DNA from: Candidatus Thorarchaeota archaeon
GTDB taxonomy: Archaea > Asgardarchaeota > Thorarchaeia > Thorarchaeales > Thorarchaeaceae
Length of the DNA stretch: 6,546 nt
Assembly: GCA_016840965.1 (NCBI GenBank)
Contig: JAEORI010000339.1
Location: 1 to 6,546 of the forward strand
Reading direction: 5' to 3'
The position numbers and the translations under genes were made by a program. This document shows positions 1-5,346 of this stretch, one piece after another (the first letter of the stretch is position 1; each line of letters opens with the position of its first letter). The notes below the pieces were generated by a model. The model had not been told where the DNA came from and searched no databases. It saw nothing but the letters and a program-made list of their open reading frames with translations.

Positions 1-1
1 C

Positions 2-145
2 AGCGAAGCAGATAATGAAAAAGAATCCGATTCCATACTTTCGCTGATTCTGAATAACAGAAATGCCAATGAGTTTTGGCTTGTACAGCTCATATCAAGA
101 GCACTACGAAAGAGAGGCGAAGAGATTAGCAGTTTGTGGGGTTGA
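2..145 (+). CDS. 3' end of an unidentified gene (partial, 47 codons)
   Basis: An open frame enters from the left edge and ends at TGA 143-145. The visible C-terminus starts SEADNEKESDSILSLI and ends KRGEEISSLWG. It is polar and charged at first, then probably helical, with a basic RALRKRGEE stretch. I do not recognise the family. The stop lies only 4 bases before the best start of the membrane protein (ATG 150), and the two share a ribosome-binding site, so this looks like the first visible gene of a three-gene operon with the membrane protein and the GTPase. That spacing is the main evidence that the frame is real. The competing ATG at 63 would make the next gene overlap this one by 83 bases. 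Too little is present to assign a function. Confidence 0.6.
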   Translation, partial: SEADNEKESDSILSLILNNRNANEFWLVQLISRALRKRGEEISSLWG

Positions 146-149
146 TATC
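138..149 (+). promoter_or_regulatory. Ribosome-binding site that sets the membrane protein start
   Basis: GGGGTTGATATC lies directly before ATG 150. It resembles the GTGAT-type sites before the GTPase (GGGTGTGATTC, ATG 1600) and the reductase (AGGAGTGTGATATC, ATG 3040), all complementary to the archaeal 16S 3' end (AUCACCUCC). No comparable site precedes ATG 63. The upstream gene's TGA stop is inside the site, which suggests translational coupling. Confidence 0.6.
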
Positions 150-1586
150 ATGCAAATTCCTATTGATTTCGATAAGGCACTAATTGATGCAGGGACTGTT
201 ATTATTCTGATACTGATATTCTCTATAATTGTCTATGCAAAACGAGTCCGAGAAATTTACTCTGACATTGGTCTAGACACAAAACGCGCATTGATAGCAT
301 ATTCCATTACTGGGATTTCAATAGCGTTAGCCATCGTGATACGAGTTCAAGAACCGCTAAGGTTCATGTTTACAGGTACTATAGTTATGTTTCTCGGAAC
401 CATTGTAATAGCTGAAACATGGATTCTCTTTTCACCCGCACGTGCAAAGCGGGGAACAGTCATAGCGACCCTCATTATCATAATTGGTTACACTAATAAT
501 TTCTTGGAAGAATTCTTTGGATTCCCTATCTATTTCATGATGATTGAGATATCCATTTTATTAATCGTGGCTGTTTACTTGGCGGTAGTACTCTTGCGTG
601 AAAACCCCTCGACTTTCTCAGCGTCATTACTTATTGTTATATTATTGTATATGTCAATTTGGATTATCGGAGCCATAGATTGGACATATGCCCATCCGCA
701 ATATTATATTGTGCAATATATTCCCGCTATCGTAGCTTCTACAGTTTTTATTTCGATCAGGAAACCATGGCGAACTACACTAACTACCTTCATATTGTTT
801 TTCACCATAACAATCGGATTACCACTAATTATTGCCTCGAATCGCGCTCAAAGTTGGCCTATATTATTGTTTGTCGGTGTTGAATTATTCGCAGCATTAT
901 GTCTAATTGCTCCTTTAGAATATTTCTTGGAACAAGCAAACCAAACTGGTGCTAGAATGCCTTTATACCTAGGGGCTGTTGTTATCTTTATAGCAGTACT
1001 AGTTTCTACACATTCTTTATCTTGGACCTTGTTCATTAACCAGAGACTCGCTTGGAATCGATATCTTATCTGGGTTGATGTCCTCATTGGTTCTTGTGCT
1101 ATTATCGCGTTTATGCTTGCAGCTGTGTCATCATTCTACGGTGACTGGGTACAAACATTCACCCGTGAAGCAATGATTATCTTTGGAACATCTGCAGCAT
1201 ATTTGACATTTCCTGATACCCAACCAACCACTATATACAATGACCTTGTCTGGATAGCACTATTAGCGATTGCTACTATAGGTACACTCATGTTCATTCG
1301 TTTGGCTATTCGAATAGCAAGAGCCGGGGGAGTAGCTGCGGCTAGAAGATTGATGATGTTCATCATTTCTGCTCTTATGATAGCAATTGTGTCAATATAC
1401 TCGGATAGTATTCCGCCAGAACCTCCTGCAATTCCAGTGACAGCCATATTGATTTTGTTACTGGCAGGTGGAATAGCAGTCTTCAGTAGCCCTCCAGTAA
1501 CGGCACGTTTATCGCGCTCAGTCGAAAATTTGGAAGAGCTCAGAGAATATGGCGTAGAAGAAGATGGCTCAATAAAGATACAATGA
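150..1586 (+). CDS. Polytopic membrane protein of unknown function (about 14-15 helices)
   Basis: A 478-residue, very hydrophobic protein. By eye the membrane segments lie near residues 14-30, 47-64, 72-94, 103-119, 124-149, 156-176, 185-203, 210-229, 235-260, 270-290, 305-330, 340-354, 365-390, 398-417 and 425-446, linked by short loops. A charged, presumably cytosolic tail (about 447-478, with SRSVENLEELREYGVEE) follows. I see no ATP-binding, transporter-signature or glycosyltransferase motif and do not recognise a family. An in-frame ATG at 63 would add 29 residues, but these overlap the previous gene, lack a ribosome-binding site and read as polar non-membrane sequence, so ATG 150 is preferred. 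The GTPase starts 13 bases downstream, implying co-transcription. The acidic tail is a plausible contact site for that GTPase (inference). It could be a transporter, sensor or scaffold; the sequence does not decide. Confidence 0.85.
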   Translation: MQIPIDFDKALIDAGTVIILILIFSIIVYAKRVREIYSDIGLDTKRALIAYSITGISIALAIVIRVQEPLRFMFTGTIVMFLGTIVIAETWILFSPARAKRGTVIATLIIIIGYTNNFLEEFFGFPIYFMMIEISILLIVAVYLAVVLLRENPSTFSASLLIVILLYMSIWIIGAIDWTYAHPQYYIVQYIPAIVASTVFISIRKPWRTTLTTFILFFTITIGLPLIIASNRAQSWPILLFVGVELFAALCLIAPLEYFLEQANQTGARMPLYLGAVVIFIAVLVSTHSLSWTLFINQRLAWNRYLIWVDVLIGSCAIIAFMLAAVSSFYGDWVQTFTREAMIIFGTSAAYLTFPDTQPTTIYNDLVWIALLAIATIGTLMFIRLAIRIARAGGVAAARRLMMFIISALMIAIVSIYSDSIPPEPPAIPVTAILILLLAGGIAVFSSPPVTARLSRSVENLEELREYGVEEDGSIKIQ

Positions 1587-1599
1587 ATGGGTGTGATTC

Positions 1600-2148
1600 A
1601 TGAAAATCCTGAAAGCCGTTATACTCGGTGACACAGAGTGCGGAAAAACCTCATTCACACAACGATACACAACAGGGAATCTGCCCGATCCAAATTTCCT
1701 TCGCACCACAATAGGAGCAAGTTTTGACACAAAGAAGGTCGCTACAAATTCTGGAAATGAAGTGACATTGTCCATTTGGGATTTTGGAGGCCAGCTACGT
1801 TTCATCGAGCAGCTGAAATCAATGATTCGTGGAGCTTCTGTTGGCCTCCTATTCTTTGATGTGACCAGATTGCAGACCTTGGATAATCTTGAGAGCTACT
1901 GGATCCCGGCTATAGAAGAGAACAGCGTTCTCAAGTTGAATCAGGGAGATGGCAAGCGATTCATGATTGTCGCAAATAAGGTTGATTTGATCGACTCTGA
2001 GCGAATGGACTTCGTTTCCGATGAGATGCAATATCTCATGGAGAAATATGAAATGGGCGGTCAACTGATCTCCGCAAAAACTGGGATTGGCCTTGATAGA
2101 CTTGATGAGGGTTTTATGGCTATTGTTGAACGTTTCGCACCTGATTAG
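1600..2148 (+). CDS. Ras-superfamily small GTPase (Rab/Arf-like)
   Basis: A 182-residue, single-domain GTP-binding switch protein. All five G motifs are visible: P-loop GDTECGKTS (10-18), switch I threonine in RTTIGASF (T37), switch II WDFGGQ (60-65, with Q65 matching the catalytic Gln61 of Ras), NKVD (126-129) for guanine specificity, and SAK (158-160). It therefore looks able to bind and hydrolyse GTP. The TIG in switch I is Rab-like, while the GGQ of switch II is Arf-like. Such mixed forms are typical of the many Asgard archaeal small GTPases (family knowledge). The C-terminus ends at FAPD with no CaaX box or cysteine pair, and there is no N-terminal glycine myristoylation site, so membrane attachment would need a partner. 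The polytopic membrane protein 13 bases upstream is the obvious candidate (inference). The start has a good site, GGTGTGAT, at 1590-1597. No GAP, GEF or Roadblock gene is in view. Confidence 0.96.
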   Translation: MKILKAVILGDTECGKTSFTQRYTTGNLPDPNFLRTTIGASFDTKKVATNSGNEVTLSIWDFGGQLRFIEQLKSMIRGASVGLLFFDVTRLQTLDNLESYWIPAIEENSVLKLNQGDGKRFMIVANKVDLIDSERMDFVSDEMQYLMEKYEMGGQLISAKTGIGLDRLDEGFMAIVERFAPD

Positions 2149-2156
2149 CTTGTAAA

Positions 2157-2633
2157 TTATCCACCTGGACTGCCTTTCCAGGGTGAGTCTTTCCACATGA
2201 CATCCCAGATTAAGTCCTCAGTGAGAGTTTCAGGCTCGATGACTGCCTTATGTAGTTCCTTCAGGAGCGCATGGTGACGAAGCTCATCCTCACGAATCAT
2301 CATTGCAATTGCCTTGACCTGGTCATTGTCACTCTTGTCTGCAAGCTCTCCGTAGGTTTCAACAGCCTGTTCCTCCATCTCGATATGGGCTTCAATTCCT
2401 TTAGCGATTTTATCCCGTTCCTTCTCACTGATAAATGGAGTAGGACCTTCAACAGCTTTTCGAAGTGATTTGAGTAGGGCTGCATGCTTCTTAGAATCTG
2501 TTGAGACCGCCAATAGTAGGTCTTTTACAAATGCGTTTCCGAGCTGTGCAACGTTCTCCTCAACAATTTTCACAATTTTCAATTCGAGGTCGATCTGTTT
2601 ATCGATGAATGCAAGAGTTTCTTCCTTGTTCAT
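2157..2633 (-). CDS. Rubrerythrin/ferritin-like four-helix protein
   Basis: A 158-residue, mostly helical cytosolic protein of the ferritin-like superfamily, whose members bind diiron and act on peroxide or store iron. Two helical hairpins are visible: residues 4-60 carry E17 and the segment DSKKH (46-50), and 70-131 carry E85/E88 and the matching segment DELRHH (116-121). The second pair keeps the ExxH iron-ligand motif (E117, H120). In the first the glutamate is replaced (S47xxH50), so the metal site may be altered. There is no rubredoxin domain. The C-terminus is tryptophan- and glycine-rich (WDVMWKDSPWKGSPGG). The frame can be extended to a TTG at 2696, but ATG 2633 with GGAGTGA 7 bases upstream is the better start. 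It is divergent from the redoxin-reductase pair and ends 8 bases from the GTPase stop. Peroxidase or iron-handling roles are inferred from the family. Confidence 0.88.
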   Translation of the reverse strand: MNKEETLAFIDKQIDLELKIVKIVEENVAQLGNAFVKDLLLAVSTDSKKHAALLKSLRKAVEGPTPFISEKERDKIAKGIEAHIEMEEQAVETYGELADKSDNDQVKAIAMMIREDELRHHALLKELHKAVIEPETLTEDLIWDVMWKDSPWKGSPGG

Positions 2634-2640
2634 GTCTGGT

Positions 2641-2647
2641 TCACTCC
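2641..2647 (-). promoter_or_regulatory. Ribosome-binding site of the ferritin-like gene
   Basis: GGAGTGA on the - strand, 7 bases before ATG 2633. It decides for this start over the in-frame TTG at 2696, which has no comparable site. Confidence 0.6.
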
Positions 2648-2725
2648 AGATTTCAACAGAGTCAAGAGTTCTCTGTCCACTTAAGGGTGTTCTCAAAGGG
2701 CAACTAATCGGATTTGACTACTTCA

Positions 2726-2736
2726 TAATTTATATC
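2726..2736 (+). promoter_or_regulatory. TATA-like box in the divergent redoxin/ferritin intergenic region
   Basis: The AT-rich stretch TAATTTATATC contains TTTATAT (2729-2735), close to the archaeal TATA consensus. It lies about 60 bases before the redoxin ATG, which would give a leader of roughly 35 bases. Its complement (GATATAAATTA) is also TATA-like and could serve the ferritin-like gene, with a leader of about 70 bases. Assigned by eye only. Confidence 0.4.
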
Positions 2737-2750
2737 TGTGATGAGGCAAA

Positions 2751-2788
2751 GCAGTTCGTAGTTCGAATTTCAATACAGGATGTAGTTC
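2751..2788 (+). repeat. Three copies of G(C/T)AGTTC in the redoxin leader
   Basis: GCAGTTC (2751-2757) and GTAGTTC (2758-2764) stand in tandem, and GTAGTTC recurs at 2782-2788, just before the redoxin ATG at 2793. They surround the expected transcription start of the TATA-like box. They could be regulator half-sites or chance; short repeats like this carry limited weight. Confidence 0.3.
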
Positions 2789-2792
2789 AAAC

Positions 2793-3035
2793 ATGGCAAA
2801 GGCAGTTGTTTACACCGCACCAAAATGCCCGCACTCGCAAAAGGTGAAGGAATTCCTAGCTAGTATTAATGTTGAAGTTGAAGAGAGATGCGTTTTCGAA
2901 ACTCCAAGCACCATAGAGGAGCTTCGCGAATTCAGTGGTCAAATGGCTATTCCTGTGACTAAGATTGATGATGACTTCTTTATCGGGTTTGACCGCCGGA
3001 CAGAACGTAGACTCAAACGTAAACTAGGAGTGTGA
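2793..3035 (+). CDS. Glutaredoxin/NrdH-like redoxin with a CPHS (CxxS) active site
   Basis: An 80-residue thioredoxin-fold protein. The first strand (AKAVVYTAP) leads to the active site C12-P-H-S15. The cis-proline is at IPVT (P54), followed by DDDFFIGFD, which matches the region after the cis-proline in NrdH-like redoxins (hydrophobic-GF), and then a basic tail (RRTERRLKRKLGV). The usual second cysteine of CxxC is a serine, as in monothiol glutaredoxins, so the mechanism cannot be a simple intramolecular CxxC exchange. C33 is the only other cysteine. The protein lacks the features of the longer CGFS monothiol family and does not look like an iron-sulfur carrier of that class. The reductase gene starts 4 bases after its stop, a standard archaeal arrangement of redoxin plus its reductase, so it is probably reduced by that enzyme (inference). 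The upstream ribosome-binding site is weak (AGGATG at 2777-2782). Confidence 0.85.
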   Translation: MAKAVVYTAPKCPHSQKVKEFLASINVEVEERCVFETPSTIEELREFSGQMAIPVTKIDDDFFIGFDRRTERRLKRKLGV

Positions 3036-3039
3036 TATC

Positions 3040-3975
3040 ATGTACGACTTGATAATAATTGGTTCAGGTGTAACAGGATATGGTGCGGCTATGTATGCTG
3101 CCCGTTTGGACCTTAGTGTTGCAGTGATTGGCGATGTCGAGGGAGGAACCATCACACTCACTGATGATGTTGCGAATTATCCTGGCTATATTCAGCTCAC
3201 AGGTCAAGAACTAGCTGATAAGCTAAAGGAGCATGCCTTGGACTACCCTGTATTCATAGACGTAGGTCTGGTAACTGACGTCTTTAAATCAAAACAAAAC
3301 TTCTTCTATGTTGTCACTGAGAATAAGACGTTTCTAGCAAAATCCATTCTCTTTGCCACGGGCATGAAAGAACGTGAGCTTGAGGTTCCGGGTCATGATG
3401 AGTTGAAGAACAAAGGAGTAAGTTACTGCGCCTTATGTGATGCACCATTGTACAAGGATAAGGTTGTAGGTGTTGTCGGTGGGAGCGACAGTGCTGTCAA
3501 GGAAGCGCTCCTTTTAGCTAAATACTGTCCCAAGGTCTACATCATATACCGGCGTGAGAAGATACGTCCTGAACCTGTGAATGCCCGTCGCGTTGCTAGA
3601 GAGCCAAAGATAGAAGTCATAACAGAGACCAATGTTATTGAGGTCCTTGGTGATCAGAAGGTCATTGGTGTCAAGCTCGATAAACCTCACAATGATTCAG
3701 ATATATTGCCCTTGGATGGTATCTTCATTGCGATTGGAGGTATTCCCTATTCAGATATTGCGAAGAATCTTGGTGTTGAACTCAACGAGAAGGGAGAGAT
3801 TAAGATTGACCGCTCAAGTCGTACAAACGTCGAAGGAGTTTATGCTGCTGGTGACGTAGTTGATAGCGAGTTCAAGCAGGCCATCACAGGTGTTGCTGAA
3901 GGCGTCCACGCTGCCTACCAGGCATATAAGTACGTGAATGAGAACGAGTTCGTCTTCACATGTGAGGAAGAGTAG
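3040..3975 (+). CDS. trxB: Thioredoxin reductase-like NADPH flavoprotein
   Basis: A 311-residue protein of normal length for the low-molecular-weight thioredoxin reductase family, which passes electrons from NADPH through FAD and a redox-active disulfide to small redoxins. Visible motifs in order: FAD-binding GSGVTG (8-13); FATGMKERELEVPG (105-118); the active-site CALCD (C130, C133 and acid D134; Escherichia coli has CATCD); a second nucleotide-binding GGSDSAVKEA (147-156); YRREKIR (170-176), whose arginines match the HRRxxxR pattern that favours NADPH; and the C-terminal FAD segment VYAAGDV followed by KQAITGVAEG. All key residues are intact. The ribosome-binding site AGGAGTGTGAT overlaps the redoxin stop, so the two are translationally coupled. 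Likely partners are the CPHS redoxin and possibly the PDO encoded nearby, as shown for archaeal PDO systems (family knowledge). The acidic C-terminus ends in CEEE, an extra cysteine near the end. Confidence 0.93.
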   Translation: MYDLIIIGSGVTGYGAAMYAARLDLSVAVIGDVEGGTITLTDDVANYPGYIQLTGQELADKLKEHALDYPVFIDVGLVTDVFKSKQNFFYVVTENKTFLAKSILFATGMKERELEVPGHDELKNKGVSYCALCDAPLYKDKVVGVVGGSDSAVKEALLLAKYCPKVYIIYRREKIRPEPVNARRVAREPKIEVITETNVIEVLGDQKVIGVKLDKPHNDSDILPLDGIFIAIGGIPYSDIAKNLGVELNEKGEIKIDRSSRTNVEGVYAAGDVVDSEFKQAITGVAEGVHAAYQAYKYVNENEFVFTCEEE

Positions 3976-3986
3976 GATTCTACTCT
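3969..3986. terminator. Perfect inverted repeat holding both convergent stop codons
   Basis: AGAGTAG, loop GATT, CTACTCT: a 7-bp stem with a 4-base loop. The reductase stop (3973-3975) and the YCII stop (3980-3982) both lie in it, so either transcript would form the same hairpin. There is no T-tract on either side, so a terminator role is only a suggestion. Part of the symmetry follows from both genes ending in GAG TAG. Confidence 0.35.
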
Positions 3987-4264
3987 GCTTTCAATGCGAT
4001 TCGCCATGGATAAAGCTCTGCGTGAAATATTCCAGCTTTGACTGCAGGGTCGTTTGTCATAATCTCTAGGGCTGCCTCTCTTGATTCTGCCTCGATCATA
4101 GTCAAGCCAATCAGTACTTCAGAGAATCTTCCAGCCATTGTGAGGATGCCTTTTTCTAAGAGAGATTGGAGGTATTTGAAATGCTCAGAGACCTTCTCTT
4201 CAGTGCCCTCAATTCCGTAGTCATTAGCTGGTCGCAACATTATAACATATGATTGGGTTTCCAT
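3980..4264 (-). CDS. YCII-related protein
   Basis: A 94-residue protein with the layout of the YCII family (ferredoxin-like alpha+beta fold): first strand SYVIMLRP, then a helix with the conserved histidine (H28 in SEHFKYLQ), LLEKGILTMAGRF, a strand GLTMIEA, SREAALEIM, and TNDPAVKAG with the conserved aspartate D72, then FHAELYPW. The His-Asp pair is the proposed active site of the family. Some members are dehydrochlorinases, but most have no known reaction, so no substrate can be named. The length is typical. It lies 42 bases after the PDO stop on the same strand and may be the last gene of that transcript. Its 3' end is 4 bases from the reductase stop. The ribosome-binding site is weak (AGGT a few bases before ATG). 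Confidence 0.88.
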   Translation of the reverse strand: METQSYVIMLRPANDYGIEGTEEKVSEHFKYLQSLLEKGILTMAGRFSEVLIGLTMIEAESREAALEIMTNDPAVKAGIFHAELYPWRIALKAE

Positions 4265-4306
4265 AACCTAGGAGACCTAATCCCTCTATAATCAGTTTTG
4301 GAAGTG

Positions 4307-4954
4307 TCAACTATCAATCGCTTCGAATAGTTTCTCTACAAACATCTCGACTGGTGATAAACCATCAATCGTTGTGGTCTCATTAATGATAGTCTTTGGT
4401 ACTCCAAAAACAGCATACTTAGTAGTCAGTTCTTGAAACTCAAGTGACTCAATCATTTCAGAGGAAATTAGTGGGTTTAGTATAGCTGCTTGATGTGCGA
4501 GTCTTGTCATATCAGGACAGTAGGGACATTGTGGGGTGACAAAGACTTTGATGTTGACTGGTTTGTCAATTGACACAATATCCTCTATTACATCTGGTGG
4601 CAAAGGAGCTGTTCCTGTTGAAACATCGATGATTGACCCGACCAACGCACCAAACTCATGACCTGCAGGTATTCCATAGAATTTGACATTGTACTTGTCA
4701 GTTCCATGAAGCACAATTGCAGGGTGATGTTCAACACCCCATTCTTTTGCCTCCCCGACATCTAAAGACCCTTTATGTTCTACAATGGTTATCTTGTCAG
4801 ATAATTCAGCAAGTTGCTCGACCATGTCTTTTACATCATTACAATAGAGGCAGTTCTTTTCCTCCAGAAAGAGGTGTGCTGTTACTTCATTGTCAATCCT
4901 AGTGAACAGTTCGCGAACCTGTTCCCTGGTAGCATCATCCATTTCTACTACCAT
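4307..4954 (-). CDS. Protein disulfide oxidoreductase (PDO), two thioredoxin folds
   Basis: A 215-residue archaeal-type PDO, a cytosolic enzyme that forms, reduces or isomerises protein disulfides. There are two tandem thioredoxin-like units. The first has C35-L-Y-C38, the cis-proline in HHPAIVL (P78) and the family-typical YGIPAGHEF (93-101). The second has C143-P-Y-C146 in TPQCPYCP and the cis-proline in FGVPKT (P186). Both CxxC sites are intact. As I recall the Pyrococcus furiosus enzyme (226 residues, CQYC and CPYC), the first cysteine is also residue 35, which supports ATG 4954. A TTG at 4984 would add ten residues. The orphan protein gene ends 68 bases upstream, and a TATA-like AATATAAC lies between them. 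The thioredoxin-reductase-like enzyme on the opposite strand is the likely electron partner, since archaeal PDOs are reduced by such enzymes (family knowledge). YCII follows 42 bases later. Confidence 0.93.
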   Translation of the reverse strand: MVVEMDDATREQVRELFTRIDNEVTAHLFLEEKNCLYCNDVKDMVEQLAELSDKITIVEHKGSLDVGEAKEWGVEHHPAIVLHGTDKYNVKFYGIPAGHEFGALVGSIIDVSTGTAPLPPDVIEDIVSIDKPVNIKVFVTPQCPYCPDMTRLAHQAAILNPLISSEMIESLEFQELTTKYAVFGVPKTIINETTTIDGLSPVEMFVEKLFEAIDS

Positions 4955-4989
4955 GTCTAACACATCCTGAATTTGTTTCTGCAAGTATC

Positions 4990-5000
4990 CGTTATATTCG
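4990..5000 (-). promoter_or_regulatory. TATA-like box before the PDO gene
   Basis: CGAATATAACG on the - strand, about 36 bases before ATG 4954. A transcript starting about 25 bases downstream would have a short leader and would exclude the TTG at 4984. The box is degenerate and the PDO may instead be read through from the upstream gene. Confidence 0.3.
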
Positions 5001-5022
5001 CTTTGATTTAGTAGTAGAAAAA

Positions 5023-5259
5023 CTAGTGGATGTTTGAGAGGCGGCCAGTTTCATTATTCACATCAGTAATTGGAGTTTCAAGAACCCTGACAACGGCTTT
5101 TCCTTTACGTTTAATAATTTCGACCATCTCATCCTGAGAGCGGATAGTAAAACTCTCACCTTCCTTCAGGTGATCCATTACCCCACGTCCAAGTGGACCG
5201 TTGAGGTATTTTGAATACATCCTCTCTATTTTGGCGATTTCTTGCTCCCTCGATGACAT
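5023..5259 (-). CDS. Small protein of unknown function upstream of PDO
   Basis: A 78-residue charged, soluble protein that I do not recognise. Predicted by eye: a helix at 3-20 (REQEIAKIERMYSKYL), a glycine turn GPLGRGV (21-27), a short helix DHLKEGE, a strand SFTIR (36-40), a helix DEMVEIIKRKG (43-53), a strand KAVVRVLE (54-61) and a polar tail. It has no cysteine and only isolated histidines (H30, H78), so it is not itself a redox or zinc-ribbon protein. ATG 5259 is preceded by AGAGGA seven bases upstream, and a TATA-like TTTAAAT lies about 52 bases upstream, so it probably begins the transcript that continues into PDO and YCII. The alternating strand-helix pattern after the turn suggests a compact alpha/beta domain. 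Function is unknown; a binding or regulatory role with the PDO is only suggested by position. Confidence 0.75.
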   Translation of the reverse strand: MSSREQEIAKIERMYSKYLNGPLGRGVMDHLKEGESFTIRSQDEMVEIIKRKGKAVVRVLETPITDVNNETGRLSNIH

Positions 5260-5310
5260 TGCAAGTCCTCTGTCTTGCGTTGTGATGTAACTTTTCTAGG
5301 ATTCTCCTTC

Positions 5311-5318
5311 ATTTAAAT
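5311..5318 (-). promoter_or_regulatory. TATA-like box of the orphan-PDO-YCII transcript
   Basis: ATTTAAAT, flanked by GATTTAAATGAA on the - strand, lies about 52 bases before ATG 5259 and just beyond the LRR stop. A start 25 bases downstream would leave a leader of about 28 bases that includes the AGAGGA ribosome-binding site. Assigned by eye. Confidence 0.4.
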
Positions 5319-5346
5319 CTACCATGGGTGGGCGCGAAATGGGTAT

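Noticed and set aside
63..149. N-terminal extension of the membrane protein from ATG 63
   Set aside because: It overlaps the end of the upstream gene by 83 bases, has no ribosome-binding site, and the added 29 residues are polar. ATG 150 has a site and standard spacing.
2164..2182. CCTGGA/TCCAGG stem as a terminator of the GTPase gene
   Set aside because: It lies within the ferritin-like coding end (WKGSPGG codons), has no T-tract, and a 6-bp stem with a 7-base loop is easily chance.
2634..2696. Longer ferritin-like protein from TTG 2696
   Set aside because: The added 21 residues do not resemble the family N-terminus, and ATG 2633 has a good ribosome-binding site.
2470..2847. + strand open frame across the ferritin-redoxin intergenic region
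   Set aside because: It overlaps the ferritin-like gene in antisense and the redoxin start in another frame, with no family resemblance.
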